A stretch of 64,000 bases of DNA from Methanomicrobiales archaeon (GCA_030019205.1 JASEFH010000012.1:1-64000); one strand, 5' to 3'; shown: positions 27,051 through 37,822, counted from the stretch's first letter. The notes: generated from the letters alone by a model not told the origin. Program-made: numbers and translations.

Positions 27051-27701
27051 TCAGCCCGGCTCCGCCCTGCCCCCCTTCCTCTTCTCGATCATCTTCTTCA
27101 CCTTCTTGAGGCGGAAGAGATCCTCGCGCTCCCGCTCCTCGATGGTGATCTCGATGTACTTGGCCTGCTTCTTCAGCTCCGGGATGAGGACCTGCTCCAG
27201 GGCATTGACCCTTCTTCGGGTCATCTGGATCTCGCCCCCCACCCGGCGGAGGGAGGTCTCGGTCTCTGCCAGCCCGATGATCAGGTCGACCTCGGCCTCG
27301 TACTTCTCGGCGACCTCGTCGATCCGTCCCGAGACGCCGATGACGCTGTAGCCCCGCTCGAATGCGCTCTTGGAGATGCGCTTCTTCTCGATCAGCGGAA
27401 CGGGGACCCCCATGATGTTCTTCCCCCGTATATCCAGGGCGACTCCCCGCCGCGTGGCGAACGATGCGGAGCGGAGCGCCACCGGATCGTCCACCGCCTG
27501 CGCGATCAGGAGGGAGTGCCGGGCCCGGTCCGAGATCGCCTCCAGCTCGTCCCGCGAGCGGGAGACAGACTCCATGATGCGGAAGAACTCCTGGATGAGC
27601 GCGTCCATCTTCTCCCGCAGCAGGTCGCGGCCCTGCTCGGCCAGGCGGATCTGGGCGCGCTTGCGGATCAGCTCCATCCTGGTCGGGTTTACCTGCTCCA
27701 T
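27051..27701 (-). CDS. atpD: A-type ATP synthase subunit D (operon 1)
   Basis: 216 residues. Central-stalk coiled coil: the N-terminal NPTRMELIRKRAQIRLAEQG and C-terminal RRVNALEQVLIPELKKQAKY are diagnostic, with a basic KK-rich tail. It rotates inside the A3B3 head and transmits torque. Last gene of operon 1, two bases after atpB. The paralog at 39052 keeps the same signatures with many substitutions. Confidence 0.94.
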   Translation of the reverse strand: MEQVNPTRMELIRKRAQIRLAEQGRDLLREKMDALIQEFFRIMESVSRSRDELEAISDRARHSLLIAQAVDDPVALRSASFATRRGVALDIRGKNIMGVPVPLIEKKRISKSAFERGYSVIGVSGRIDEVAEKYEAEVDLIIGLAETETSLRRVGGEIQMTRRRVNALEQVLIPELKKQAKYIEITIEEREREDLFRLKKVKKMIEKRKGGRAEPG

Positions 27702-27703
27702 GG

Positions 27704-29097
<1,394 letters not shown>

Positions 29098-29101
<4 letters not shown>

Positions 29102-30855
29102 GCCTCCACCTCCAGCTGCGTGATGCTGCGATCGATCTCCCCTATCATGGCCTGCAGCGCACGGATGTCGGGCTGCTCCTTCATCCTCCCGATCTCCGGC
29201 CGCAGCGGCAGCTTCAGGAGTTTCGTCAGGGGGACACCCCGGCTCATCGCCTCGTTCACCCGGTCGTAGAACGCCAGGATTACCTTCAGCATCCAGTACT
29301 GCTTCTCCAGCGGGCAGAACGAGTCGATCTCGTGGTAGGCGCTCTGCTGGAGGAAGTCCTCGCGGATCATCCTCGTCACCTCCAGGATCGCCTTCTCGCT
29401 CTCCGGGAGCGCGTCGGGGCCGACCAGCTGGACGATCTCCTGCAGCTCCACCTCCTTCTGGAGGAGGTACATGGTGCGGTCGCGCAGCTCCTTCCAGTCC
29501 GTCAGGCCCTGGGCGGTGAACCACTCCTGCACCGCGTCCAGGTAGAGGGAGTAGCTCTTGATCCAGTTCACCGAGGGGAAGTGGCGGCGGTAGGCGAGAC
29601 TGGTGTCGAGGGCCCAGAACGTGCCCGTGATGCGCAGCGTGTTCTGCGTGATGGGCTCCGAGAAGTCGCCGCCCGGCGGCGATACGGCTCCCACGATGGT
29701 GACGGAGCCCACGCGCCCGCCGGAGCCCAGACACTCCACGCGGCCCGCCCGCTCGTAGAACGCCGCCAGCCGCGCGGCCAGGTAGGCCGGATACCCCTCC
29801 TCGCCCGGCATCTCCTCCAGCCGCCCGGAGACCTCCCGCAGCGCTTCTCCCCAGCGGGAGGTGGAGTCCGCCATCAGCGCGACGTCGTAGCCCATGTCGC
29901 GGTAGTACTCCGCCATGGTGATGCCGGTGTAGATCGAGGCCTCCCGCGCTGCGACGGGCATGTTGGAGGTGTTGGCGATGAGGATGGTCCTCTGGATGAG
30001 AGGCAGGTTCGTTCTCGGATCCACGAGCTCGGGGAACTCGGAGAGAACGTCGGTCATCTCGTTGCCCCGCTCACCGCAGCCGATGTATACGACGATCTGG
30101 GTGTCGGACCACTTGGCGAGGGTCTGCTCCGATACGGTCTTGCCCGTCCCGAACCCTCCCGGGATCATCGCCGTCCCCCCCTTGGTCACGGGAAACACGG
30201 TATCGAAGACCCTCTGCCCGGTGACCAGGAGGAGGCTGGTGTCGAGTTTCTTCCGGTACGGCCTCCCCCTCCGCACCGGCCACCTCTGGAGCATGGGGAT
30301 CTCCGTCCCGTCGTCCAGGGTGCAGACGGGATCGAGCACAGTGTGCTCGCCCTCCTCCACATGCCGCACGGTGCCGGCGGTGCCGGGCGGCACCAGGATG
30401 CGGTGCTCGATGTGGTACTCTTGTACCGCGCCCAGGACATCGCCGGCGGTTACGCTCTCGCCGGGCCGCACGGCTGCCCTGAATAGCCACTTCTTTCGCC
30501 GATCGAGCCCGGGGACGGATATCCCCCGGGTGATGAACGAGCCGCTCCTCTCGGCGAGGAGCGGGAGGGGCCTCTGGATGCCGTCGAAGATGGAGGAGAT
30601 CAGGCCGGGCCCCAGCTCCGCCGAGAGGGGCGTTCCCGTATTGACAACCCGCTCCCGAATCTTCAGCCCCGAGGTATCCTCGTACACCTGGATGATCGCG
30701 TCGTCGCCTTCCAGGCGGATGATCTCCCCGTTCAGCTCGTCCTCCCCGACTTTCACCACGTCGTACATCTTCGAGCCTCTCATCCCGCTCGCGATGACGA
30801 CCGGGCCGGAGATGCGCCGTACGCTCCCCTGAATACTCACATTCATCGCCTCCAT
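29098..30855 (-). CDS. atpA: A-type ATP synthase catalytic subunit A (operon 1, divergent P-loop)
   Basis: 585 residues. Catalytic subunit with the A-type non-homologous insert after the N-terminal barrel. The P-loop reads GGFGTGKT at residues 233-240, followed by [11 protein letters not shown]; operon 2 has GPFGSGKT followed by [11 protein letters not shown], the usual archaeal form. [35 protein letters not shown] and [17 protein letters not shown] are intact, so it should be catalytic. The Pro to Gly and Ser to Thr changes in the loop are unusual for archaeal A subunits. Start at 30855, or 30846 (ATGA overlap with atpF). Confidence 0.95.
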
Positions 30856-31163
30856 ACGATGTTGTAGCCGATCGCCCTCCGCAGCAGCCGCTCGATGTAG
30901 CCGGATCTCTCCATCGATCGCGCACCGGCAGGAATCGGGATGATGATCGGCCTGTAGGTCTTCTCGATCCTCTCCATCACCTTCTCGTCCAGCGAACCCA
31001 TCAGGTCCTCGCTGACGGCGACGATACCGGTATCGTCCCGGTAGAGGAGGGGAGGTATGATCTCCCGCGCCTCCTCCGCACCGGACGCTTCGAGCACGTC
31101 CACGCCGGCCAGACGGAACCCCGAGGCGGTCTCCGGATCCGTGACGACGACGAGTTTATACAT
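30843..31163 (-). CDS. atpF: A-type ATP synthase subunit F (operon 1)
   Basis: 106 residues. [20 protein letters not shown] and the Rossmann-like fold with IIIPIPAG are typical. It binds subunit D in the central stalk and tunes catalysis. Overlaps atpC by eight bases upstream and atpA downstream. Confidence 0.9.
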   Translation of the reverse strand: MYKLVVVTDPETASGFRLAGVDVLEASGAEEAREIIPPLLYRDDTGIVAVSEDLMGSLDEKVMERIEKTYRPIIIPIPAGARSMERSGYIERLLRRAIGYNIVWRR

Positions 31164-32214
31164 GGAGCAGTTCCCCCCGGAGCTCTTTTTCGGAGACGTC
31201 CTCCGTCTTGCAGCGTGCGATGATCCGGAGGTTGGTCACTTCGCGGTACTTCGCCCAGAGATAGCCGATCGCCATAGCGATGGAGAGCGGGCAGCCCAGG
31301 AACCTGGCGATCCCCTTCTGCATCAGGTAGTTATCGAGCCACTTCTCGAGGGGCGATATTCTGTCGCCCCGCAGGGCGTCCTCCGGTGCCCGGGCGAGGA
31401 AGGCGTACGGCGTCGGCTCGAGGTGCTTGACGGCACCCTCGATCGTACCGGCGGTGAGCATGGAGTGCATCCTTCCGGCATCGAGGGCGATGCCCCCCGG
31501 GATGAGGTACTTCCCCGCATCCTCCACATCCATCCTGTCCCGCAGCATCTTCAGGATCGTCTTGATGTTGGTCACATCGATCTCGGTCCGTATCATCTCC
31601 TCGAGGATGCGGTCATTGTAGGAACCTTCTTTTACGGTCTGCAGGGCGTTCTTGTAGTAGAACATGTCGAGCGCATACTCGAGGATGGAGAGATCCCGCT
31701 GTTCGATGAACTCACTGAACCTGCGTGTGAGCGGCGTGGCATACTCGATCCCCCACGTCGCCATCAGGTCGATCACAGCCCGGACATCCGGCTGGCTGAT
31801 CAGCTCGGTGAGGACGGTCTCGTCCAGATCCCCTGCAGGGACAAGGCACTCGGCAATCTCGATCGGATCGGCATGGATGTTCTTCCCGCGGAGGATCGTC
31901 TTGATGTTCTGGATATCCCAGCGGGCGAGAAGGGTTCGAATGTAGACCTCTGCCTCGTCTCCCCGCAGGAACGCCAGAATCTTCTGGAAGTTCCGGGTGA
32001 AGTTCCGCCGCAGGGCCACTTCAACGGCCACGATGCCGCTGTACTGCGCGCTTGCCGTCTCCACATCCTTCCCGTAGGGGGTTCCACTCAGTTCGGCGAT
32101 TACGGCGTCGAGATCGGGTTTGACGATCAGACTCTCCATCTCGTCGGCTCCCAGCAGGTCCCCCTTCATGCTCCGGATGCGGGCATTGGCGTACTCGAAC
32201 TCCACCTCAATCAC
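31156..32214 (-). CDS. atpC: A-type ATP synthase subunit C (operon 1)
   Basis: 352 residues, GTG start overlapping the atpE stop. Three-fold repeated helical domain seen as YANARIRSMKGDLL, WDIQNIKTILRGKNIHAD and EIDVTNIKTILKMLRDRMD. It is the funnel that couples the central stalk to the c-ring. The C-terminus contains NLRIIARCKTEDVSEKELR, normal for the family. Confidence 0.93.
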   Translation of the reverse strand: MIEVEFEYANARIRSMKGDLLGADEMESLIVKPDLDAVIAELSGTPYGKDVETASAQYSGIVAVEVALRRNFTRNFQKILAFLRGDEAEVYIRTLLARWDIQNIKTILRGKNIHADPIEIAECLVPAGDLDETVLTELISQPDVRAVIDLMATWGIEYATPLTRRFSEFIEQRDLSILEYALDMFYYKNALQTVKEGSYNDRILEEMIRTEIDVTNIKTILKMLRDRMDVEDAGKYLIPGGIALDAGRMHSMLTAGTIEGAVKHLEPTPYAFLARAPEDALRGDRISPLEKWLDNYLMQKGIARFLGCPLSIAMAIGYLWAKYREVTNLRIIARCKTEDVSEKELRGELLHV

Positions 32215-32791
32215 CGTACAGCAGGGGGAAGATCTCGGATCGCAGTGCTTCCCGTGCCCGGGCCAGCCGGGACTCGAGGGTGTTCTCGACGACCAGCCTC
32301 CCGTCGCGCGAACGGGCGATCAACCCTCCTGCGGAGTGCAGATCGGGCAGGATCTCGCAGTTCATGTTCAGATCCTGCAGGATCGAGCGGCAGAGGTCCG
32401 CATCTCTGCCGTTCACGTGGATCTGGAACGTCTCCTCGTCCATCTCCCGCACCGCTTCGAGCAGCAGGTTTCTGAAGATCGCGGGGTAGGTCCCCCTCTC
32501 CCGCACCGACGCCAGGGCGGCTTCCGCACCCCGAAAGGCCCGGTCCAGGAGATCGGCTTTGGCCTTCAGGATCTCCATCCGTATGTCCTTTCTCGTGCCC
32601 GAGATCTGCCTCTCCCTCTCCGAGGCCACGGCGCGGACGGCCTGCTCCCGGTGCTCCTGCCGGATCGCCGCTCCCTTCTCTTCCGCGTCCCGCCGGATAC
32701 TCTCGATCTCTCTGTCGGCCCGCCTGCGGATCTCCTCGATCCTCTCGGCAGCGCCCAGTTCCACGGATCGGATCAGCTCTGCATACTGCAT
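32207..32791 (-). CDS. atpE: A-type ATP synthase subunit E (operon 1)
   Basis: 194 residues from MQYAELIRSVELGAAERIEE at 32791. A long N-terminal Ala/Glu/Arg-rich coiled coil is followed by a globular C-terminal domain ending LESRLARAREALRSEIFPLL. It pairs with subunit H to form the peripheral stalks. Separated from atpK by 115 bases, more than elsewhere in the operon. An in-frame upstream ATG at 32824 has no better ribosome-binding site. Confidence 0.9.
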   Translation of the reverse strand: MQYAELIRSVELGAAERIEEIRRRADREIESIRRDAEEKGAAIRQEHREQAVRAVASERERQISGTRKDIRMEILKAKADLLDRAFRGAEAALASVRERGTYPAIFRNLLLEAVREMDEETFQIHVNGRDADLCRSILQDLNMNCEILPDLHSAGGLIARSRDGRLVVENTLESRLARAREALRSEIFPLLYGD

Positions 32792-32906
32792 CGCGCTAGC
32801 CCCCCGGGAACCCCCTCCCCGCATGCCGTCCGGAGCGTCCCGGCCATCCGGCGGGGGGATGGACGCCGGCTCCCCCGAGCCCCCCTCGTGCCGTACGACG
32901 ACCCCC

Positions 32907-33134
32907 TCACTCCAGCATGACCATGATCATCGACGCCACCACAAATCCCAGAATGGCCAGGGTCTCGGGAATGGCCACCAGAATGATCATGGAGCCGAAC
33001 GTCTCCGGTTTCTCCGCCACCGCTCCTGCCCCGGCTGCGCCGATCTTCGATTGCGCGATTCCCGTTCCCAGTGCTCCCAGTCCGAAGGCCAGTCCGGCCC
33101 CCAGAGGAATACCAAAATCCACCATCTTTCTCAT
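32907..33134 (-). CDS. atpK: A-type ATP synthase c-ring subunit K (operon 1, Gln/Glu ion site)
   Basis: 75 residues, two membrane helices. The ion-carrying Glu57 is in helix 2 (AIPETLAILGF). Helix 1 has Gln28 (GTGIAQSKIG), exactly 29 residues earlier, the same spacing as the Na+-liganding Gln110/Glu139 pair in Enterococcus hirae NtpK. This pattern is compatible with Na+ binding. Start at 33134; ATG at 33125 (MVDFGIPLG) has a better-placed GGAGATGA and may be the true start. Confidence 0.92.
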   Translation of the reverse strand: MRKMVDFGIPLGAGLAFGLGALGTGIAQSKIGAAGAGAVAEKPETFGSMIILVAIPETLAILGFVVASMIMVMLE

Positions 33135-33174
33135 CTCCAGTTTGGTTTATGCCATGGTCTCCATCTGCACAGGC

Positions 33175-33187
33175 ATATATATTTGTT
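33175..33187 (-). promoter_or_regulatory. Internal TATA promoter before atpK of operon 1
   Basis: Minus-strand AACAAATATATAT sits about 41 bases before the atpK start in a 183-base gap after atpI. It closely resembles the AACAAATATATGG element before operon 2. Spacing fits an archaeal TATA box, so atpK and the genes after it may be transcribed independently, which would raise c-subunit output for the ring. Confidence 0.5.
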
Positions 33188-33317
33188 ATCGGGAGGCTAT
33201 GCGGAAGATCCCCTGACGGCGCTGGAATGCGGTCGCCATGGCTCCCACACCACGGGACCAGAAAATCGAACGATTGCACCCTGTACCCTTATACGGCTGC
33301 TACATGCTATCTCCCGC

Positions 33318-35246
33318 CTATCCCGGTTGCTCCTCTCTTCGGAAAGGTTTGTAGAGTTTGCCCCCGCCTTCATAGAACTTGGTATCGAACTCGACCAGGT
33401 GCAGCCGGAGGGAGTGCAGGAACGGGCTGAACATCGCCAGGGCGATGTTGAGTATGTGCAGGAGGGCTGCCACCAGCACCCCGACGGCCGCAACCTCCAT
33501 CATCCCGCCGAGCTCGTTGGCGACCAGGGCCAGGATGACGGAGGTCATGCCGATCGCCATGATCCTGGCGTAGGAGAGAATGTTCCCGACGGTGCTGATG
33601 ATCTCGAAGATACCGAAGAAGCCGCCCCCATAGAGGATGAGCACCGCCGCCACGATCATGAGTCCGATGCCGGGATACAGCAGATTTTCCGAAAGGATCC
33701 CGGCGGCGCCTGCGATCACGATCAGCAGGCCGAGGATGACGACCATCATGCCGAGTTTTTCGCAGATGTGCTTGGTGCACCCGACGCGTTTGCGGTAGGC
33801 ATTGATGATCCCGAGAGTCAGGCCGAGGAATACATGGAAGACGCCGATCGCGATGGAGAATACGAGCAGCGGAACCATCGCCTCGATGCGGTTTAAGGTG
33901 ACGCCCATGATCTCGATCGGATGCAGCCAGCCCATCTCCTCCCCCAGGTTCCCGAAGAACTCGCCGTAGAGGAATCCGAAGAAGATCGCGGAGATGGAAG
34001 AGATGATCAGGATGCTGCCCAGGTTCTGGATCCAGGCCTCTCCCCTGTACTTCCACTTCACCAGGAGAGCGATCCCGAGAATGATCAGCCCGTACGCGAC
34101 GTCGCCCACCATCAGCCCGAAGAAGAAGGGGAAGAAAAGGGCCAGGATCGGAGTCGGATCGATCTCCCTGTACCGTGGCGGGCTGACGAGCCCCATGAGG
34201 AACTCGAAGGGTTTCACGATGCGGGGGTTGTCGTAGAACGTGGGGGCTTCGTCCTCCTGTTCGGGAGTGAGCATGAGTTCGTGGACCACCACTCTCTCCC
34301 CGAACATCTCATGCAGGGCGCTCTTTGTCCGCTTCAGGGCCTTCACCGGGATCCAGCCTTCGATCAGGAACGTGAAGTCGGTCTGCCCGAACTTCCCGTA
34401 CACGCTGGACTCGTTCACCCGATCGTCCAGGATCCTCTTCAGCACGGAGATCTCCGGGTACCAGGCATCGCCCAGGTTCGCCAGGTCGCTATCGATTCTC
34501 CGTATCTGCTCGAGGGACGACTTCTTCTTCTCCTCGATCATCGCCAGGATCTCGTGGAAGGGCCGCCCCAGGTACTCCTGCGGGAGACGGACCTCGTTCA
34601 CGTTCTGGGAGAAGAGGAACGAGTGCACATGCTCGGAGTATTTTTTGTTGAAGACGGTGACGGCGGCGATGGTCTTCTCATCGATATCCGCGGATATGAG
34701 CTCGAACTGGTTCCGGGTGAGTTCCACCATCGCATTCCGCACGATCTCCAGGATGTCCCGGAACTCGCTCTGGATCAGGATGACCGTGACCTCGAACCCC
34801 TCCAGGATCGGCAGCTGGTCCTCGAGCGGCTGGATCTTGCGGATGATCTGCTCGTAGCGGGCGAGCGACGAGAGGGTGAACTCGAGATCGCTCTTTCGGG
34901 AGATCAGGTCTTTCGTCTTCGGACCCAGTTCATCGATGATCTCGTTCGCGCGCCGGAGCACCTGATCCGGGCTCCCCTTCTGGAACGATTGATACAGGGA
35001 ATCGTATACGCGTGGATCCACTTCCGCCTTCGGAAGAGCGGCGTGGATACCGTTCAGTTTCACCATCGCGCTCGAGAGTTCGCCTCCCCGCTCGACCTCC
35101 ATTCTCCGCAAGAGCGTGCTTCCGGGGAGGATGCGCCGGGAGACGTCCTCCAGGTGGACCGTGCCCGTCTGGTAGAGTACATCGACCACGCTCTGGAGAT
35201 CCTTTTTGTTGCCGAACACCTGGATCTTCTTCATCTTCTGCAGCAT
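33318..35246 (-). CDS. atpI: A-type ATP synthase membrane subunit I (operon 1)
   Basis: 642 residues. A long soluble N-terminal coiled-coil arm (about 1-340) attaches to the peripheral stalks; the C-terminal half has seven or eight membrane segments. Functional arginines are present in NILSYARIMAIGMTS and SLRLHLVEFDTKFYEGGG, which form the ion half-channels against the c-ring. PFFFGLMVGDVAYGLIILG is the typical first-helix signature. GGAGTAGGTT precedes the ATG, within the end of atpH. Confidence 0.95.
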   Translation of the reverse strand: MLQKMKKIQVFGNKKDLQSVVDVLYQTGTVHLEDVSRRILPGSTLLRRMEVERGGELSSAMVKLNGIHAALPKAEVDPRVYDSLYQSFQKGSPDQVLRRANEIIDELGPKTKDLISRKSDLEFTLSSLARYEQIIRKIQPLEDQLPILEGFEVTVILIQSEFRDILEIVRNAMVELTRNQFELISADIDEKTIAAVTVFNKKYSEHVHSFLFSQNVNEVRLPQEYLGRPFHEILAMIEEKKKSSLEQIRRIDSDLANLGDAWYPEISVLKRILDDRVNESSVYGKFGQTDFTFLIEGWIPVKALKRTKSALHEMFGERVVVHELMLTPEQEDEAPTFYDNPRIVKPFEFLMGLVSPPRYREIDPTPILALFFPFFFGLMVGDVAYGLIILGIALLVKWKYRGEAWIQNLGSILIISSISAIFFGFLYGEFFGNLGEEMGWLHPIEIMGVTLNRIEAMVPLLVFSIAIGVFHVFLGLTLGIINAYRKRVGCTKHICEKLGMMVVILGLLIVIAGAAGILSENLLYPGIGLMIVAAVLILYGGGFFGIFEIISTVGNILSYARIMAIGMTSVILALVANELGGMMEVAAVGVLVAALLHILNIALAMFSPFLHSLRLHLVEFDTKFYEGGGKLYKPFRREEQPG

Positions 35247-35252
35247 GGCAAC

Positions 35253-35573
35253 CTACTCCGGAGCAACGGCATGCACGATTCTCTCGACCGCCTTCTGCAA
35301 CCTCCCTTCTCCCTTCGTGCGGATGGACTCCGCTTCCCGCAGTCCTTCCGTCCTCATCCGCTCGATCTGCTCACGGATCTTCTCGAGCTCTCTCTGGTAG
35401 TACGCCCTGGCTTCCCGTTCCCCCTCCTGCTCGGCCTGCTGGATGATTGCGGCAGCTTCGCTCCGCGCCTCGGCGATCCTGCGTTCCGACTCCTCGCGGG
35501 CGGCATCCACCTGGACGCTGATCTCGAGCTCCTTCTCCCGGATCTTCTGTAGTAGAGACCGTTCGGCTGCCAT
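35253..35573 (-). CDS. atpH: A-type ATP synthase subunit H (operon 1)
   Basis: 106 residues, almost entirely a charged coiled coil (QVDAAREESERRIAEARSEA). It forms the peripheral stalk heterodimer with subunit E. First ATPase gene of operon 1, 21 bases after the small unknown gene. Identified by composition, length and position rather than sequence motifs. Confidence 0.85.
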   Translation of the reverse strand: MAAERSLLQKIREKELEISVQVDAAREESERRIAEARSEAAAIIQQAEQEGEREARAYYQRELEKIREQIERMRTEGLREAESIRTKGEGRLQKAVERIVHAVAPE

Positions 35574-35594
35574 GATCCGTCTCCGTTCGATGCC

Positions 35595-35780
35595 TCACGC
35601 CAATCCGTAGTGGCGCTTGAGAGTGGATCCCACTCTGGGGGGAGGATTGGAATAACCAGGGTATTCGGGGGGCGGCGCTCGTTTTTCAACCCCTTCGGAA
35701 GCGGCGATCACCCTCTCGCGGCACCGTTCCAGTGCACTCCTCTTCAGCGATGCAATGAGATTCGAGAGATCGGCGGGCAT
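35595..35780 (-). CDS. Unknown 61-residue protein leading ATP synthase operon 1
   Basis: Not recognised. The N-terminal helix (MPADLSNLIASLKRSALERC) is followed by a Pro-rich tail ending VGSTLKRHYGLA, with no membrane segment. It sits between the promoter and atpH with a short gap, so it should be co-transcribed with the ATP synthase. Operon 2 has no counterpart. Could be an assembly or regulatory peptide, or just a leader reading frame. Confidence 0.5.
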   Translation of the reverse strand: MPADLSNLIASLKRSALERCRERVIAASEGVEKRAPPPEYPGYSNPPPRVGSTLKRHYGLA

Positions 35781-35812
35781 GATCGAACCTGAAATCGCTC
35801 AATTTGAGGGCG

Positions 35813-35826
35813 CTTTAATATAGTTT
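35813..35826 (-). promoter_or_regulatory. TATA promoter of ATP synthase operon 1
   Basis: Minus-strand AAACTATATTAAAG is about 35-45 bases before the first start codon at 35780 and sits in an otherwise GC-rich spacer. Good spacing for an archaeal TATA box with a short leader. Confidence 0.55.
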
Positions 35827-36174
35827 TAATACACGATAAAACTTTCGCCATGAGCCGCCCCGGCGCACCGCACGCGGAACGGGCGGAACGCTCGAGCGCA
35901 TTCCCGGCATCCCCGGGGGCATGCGGCGGGATCGCCGATGTCGACGCGGGGCCGGCATCCGATCAGGGAGGGCCTGACCATCGGCGTTTCCAACCGCATC
36001 GCGGATAATCCATCCGGCGCCGGATACCCGACCATACACGGAAATGGCGATCCGGATCCGTCTTCGGTGCCGGAGAATCCGCCCGGCATCTTCCATAGGG
36101 AAGACAATTAAGGCAACCTTCACGAAAAGGGGCCCCAGAGCAGTAAAAACCGTCGTTGTTCTGTTCGGTCCATG

Positions 36175-36236
36175 GTTGCAGTGTCTCAATCGTTTCCAGG
36201 TCTTTTCACCGGTGCGACCTGGTTACTCACTGCAAC
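36175..36236. repeat. Long imperfect hairpin, possible structured RNA or element remnant
   Basis: GTTGCAGTG (36175-36183) pairs with CACTGCAAC (36228-36236), and inside it CCAGGTC (36196-36202) pairs with GACCTGG (36216-36222); the loop contains the self-complementary CACCGGTG. It lies between the ATP synthase operon 1 promoter and the broken YetF gene, in a 500-base stretch (35827-36319) with no gene I recognise. It could be an RNA fold, a mobile element end or a regulatory site. Confidence 0.4.
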
Positions 36237-36319
36237 ATGCAGAACTTGTTGCGGTTCTTCGTCACTCTGAGGCATCTCCCCCCATGGATCTCAGGCATGA
36301 TAATACTTTCGCCCCTTTG

Positions 36320-36613
36320 TCAAAGTTGTGGCCGAAGCAATCCTGGCGGGCGCCTCCGGACGATGCACCCGGTGCGGGGCGGCTCGAAGAGCGGGGCGGA
36401 GATCAGTGCCGTCGCCAGCGAGGTGTCTCCTGCAGAGAGGGCGTCCGAGACGCTCTCGGAGATGACCAGCGGAAGGATCAGCTGGAAGGGCGAGAGATCC
36501 GCGAACTCGTGCCGCCCGATCGCGCGGAACAGGAAGAGCAGGACCAGGCAGATCGGGGCCGCTCGCAGGATCGCCTCCAGCGGCGATATCCCGGGGACGA
36601 AGAATGCTGCCAT
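36320..36613 (-). pseudogene. Truncated YetF/DUF421-family membrane protein
   Basis: From the ATG at 36613 the first 70 residues match the N-terminal membrane region of YetF-like proteins: a hydrophobic helix (APICLVLLFLFRAIGRHEF), LSPFQLILPLVISESVSDAL and GDTSLATALIS. After that the sequence turns into an unrelated basic tail and ends at about 97 residues, whereas YetF proteins run to roughly 150-230 with a cytoplasmic domain. The 3' part has been lost near 36380. Confidence 0.55.
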
Positions 36614-36803
36614 GAGCGTGCATGGCGGGGGAGGGGATAAATGAGCTCGCCGGCAGCCGACCCGCACCGCCCGTCCGCCGGCAGCCCCTGCGGGTTTCCC
36701 CCGAGGTGGCGTTCCGTCCGGTCCTCCGAAACCTATATGCAGTCTCCGCGGAATGGGGGGCGCCTCCTCCCGCGCCGGGTGCAGGCATCGAGCGGTGGAC
36801 ACA

Positions 36804-37064
36804 ATGGCAAAAAGAAGGCATGGAGAGAGCAGGGATCCGGCGAAGAAGTCCGCCATGTCGGACAGGACCTTTGCGAGCCCGAGCGCGTCGGCACTGCAGA
36901 GGCATCTCGGCGGGATCGACTATCCCCGGAGCAAGCGGGAGATCATGGACTATGCACGCCAGCGGGGTGCGACCGATGCGGCGATCGAGGCCCTCGATCG
37001 TTTCGTGGACAGGGAGTACCGATCCGCCGCTGAAGTGAGCCAGGAGTTCGGGCGGATCAGGTAG
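36804..37064 (+). CDS. DUF2795-family small protein
   Basis: 86 residues. A basic N-terminal tail (MAKRRHGESRDPAKKSAM) precedes the DUF2795 fold: LQRHLGGIDYPRSKREIMDY, RQRGATDAAIEALDRF, then a C-terminal helix. Function of the family is unknown. CCTATATGC about 70 bases upstream is a possible promoter. Divergent from the truncated YetF gene. Confidence 0.75.
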   Translation: MAKRRHGESRDPAKKSAMSDRTFASPSASALQRHLGGIDYPRSKREIMDYARQRGATDAAIEALDRFVDREYRSAAEVSQEFGRIR

Positions 37065-37261
37065 ACCCCCAACCCCGCGCGTCATGCCGCCAATCCCGGG
37101 GTGCGGGCTGAGAGGGGATGAGAGCGCCCCTCGGGCAGGATCTGTACAGGATCCCTTTCACGGGAGCGGGGATCCACTCTTTCCCGAGCAGGGGCTGTCG
37201 CACCGGGAGGTGCACGGCAACGGGATTGCGTTCGTCGTTCTCCCTGCGGTATCCTGCGGGC

Positions 37262-37314
37262 GGGGAGGGGTACGGGGGGAAGGTGCGCTGCTCCTCCCCG
37301 AAAGGTGCGATAGG
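37262..37314. repeat. GC-rich hairpin with GTGCGATAGG tail (second copy)
   Basis: GGGGAGG at 37262-37268 pairs with CCTCCCC at 37293-37299 across a G-rich loop, and GTGCGATAGG follows at 37305-37314. A second TTGCGATAGGG lies at 37395-37405. Similar elements are at 13.9 kb and 59.0 kb. It lies in the 758-base gap 37065-37822, in which I see no gene; a T-run on the minus strand at 37585-37590 could end the pgk transcript. Confidence 0.4.
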
Positions 37315-37822
37315 ACCCGCCTCCATTGCATCCCGTTCGGGATTGATCTCCGCATTCTGGAATCCCGGTGGGATTGTGCACCCCCTCCCATAGTTGCGAT
37401 AGGGCTTGTACCCCCGACTTCCGCCCCGACAGGCACATGAAAGACATTGAGACGACCCATTTTAAGAAAGGGCCAATGGTATTATGAGATCCCGAAAGAA
37501 TCATGCGCGTACGGCATAACCCTGGAGTCAGGAAAATTCACCGTGCAGGGGAGGATGTTCTGACATCGATATCGCAAAACGGCAAAAAATGGCCTTTCCC
37601 CCCTGTATGCCTGATTTGCGGAAAGTCAGGTTGCACAGGGGGAGCAAGTTATGCGGAAATCCATCCCGGGAAGGTTTCCCGTCGGCACTCCGTGGTGAGC
37701 GCTATCGTATGGAAGCGGGAGATCCCCCTCCTCCTGATCCCTCCGCGCGAATGTGATGGATCTCGAGTGTCTGCTGCTAAAAGATCTACGACCTGGCCAT
37801 CGGCCCCGATCGCAGTACAGGT

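Noticed and set aside
36180-36236. Possible solitary CRISPR-like repeat (ends ATTGAGAC on the minus strand)
   Set aside because: No second copy, no regular spacing and no cas genes in the window.
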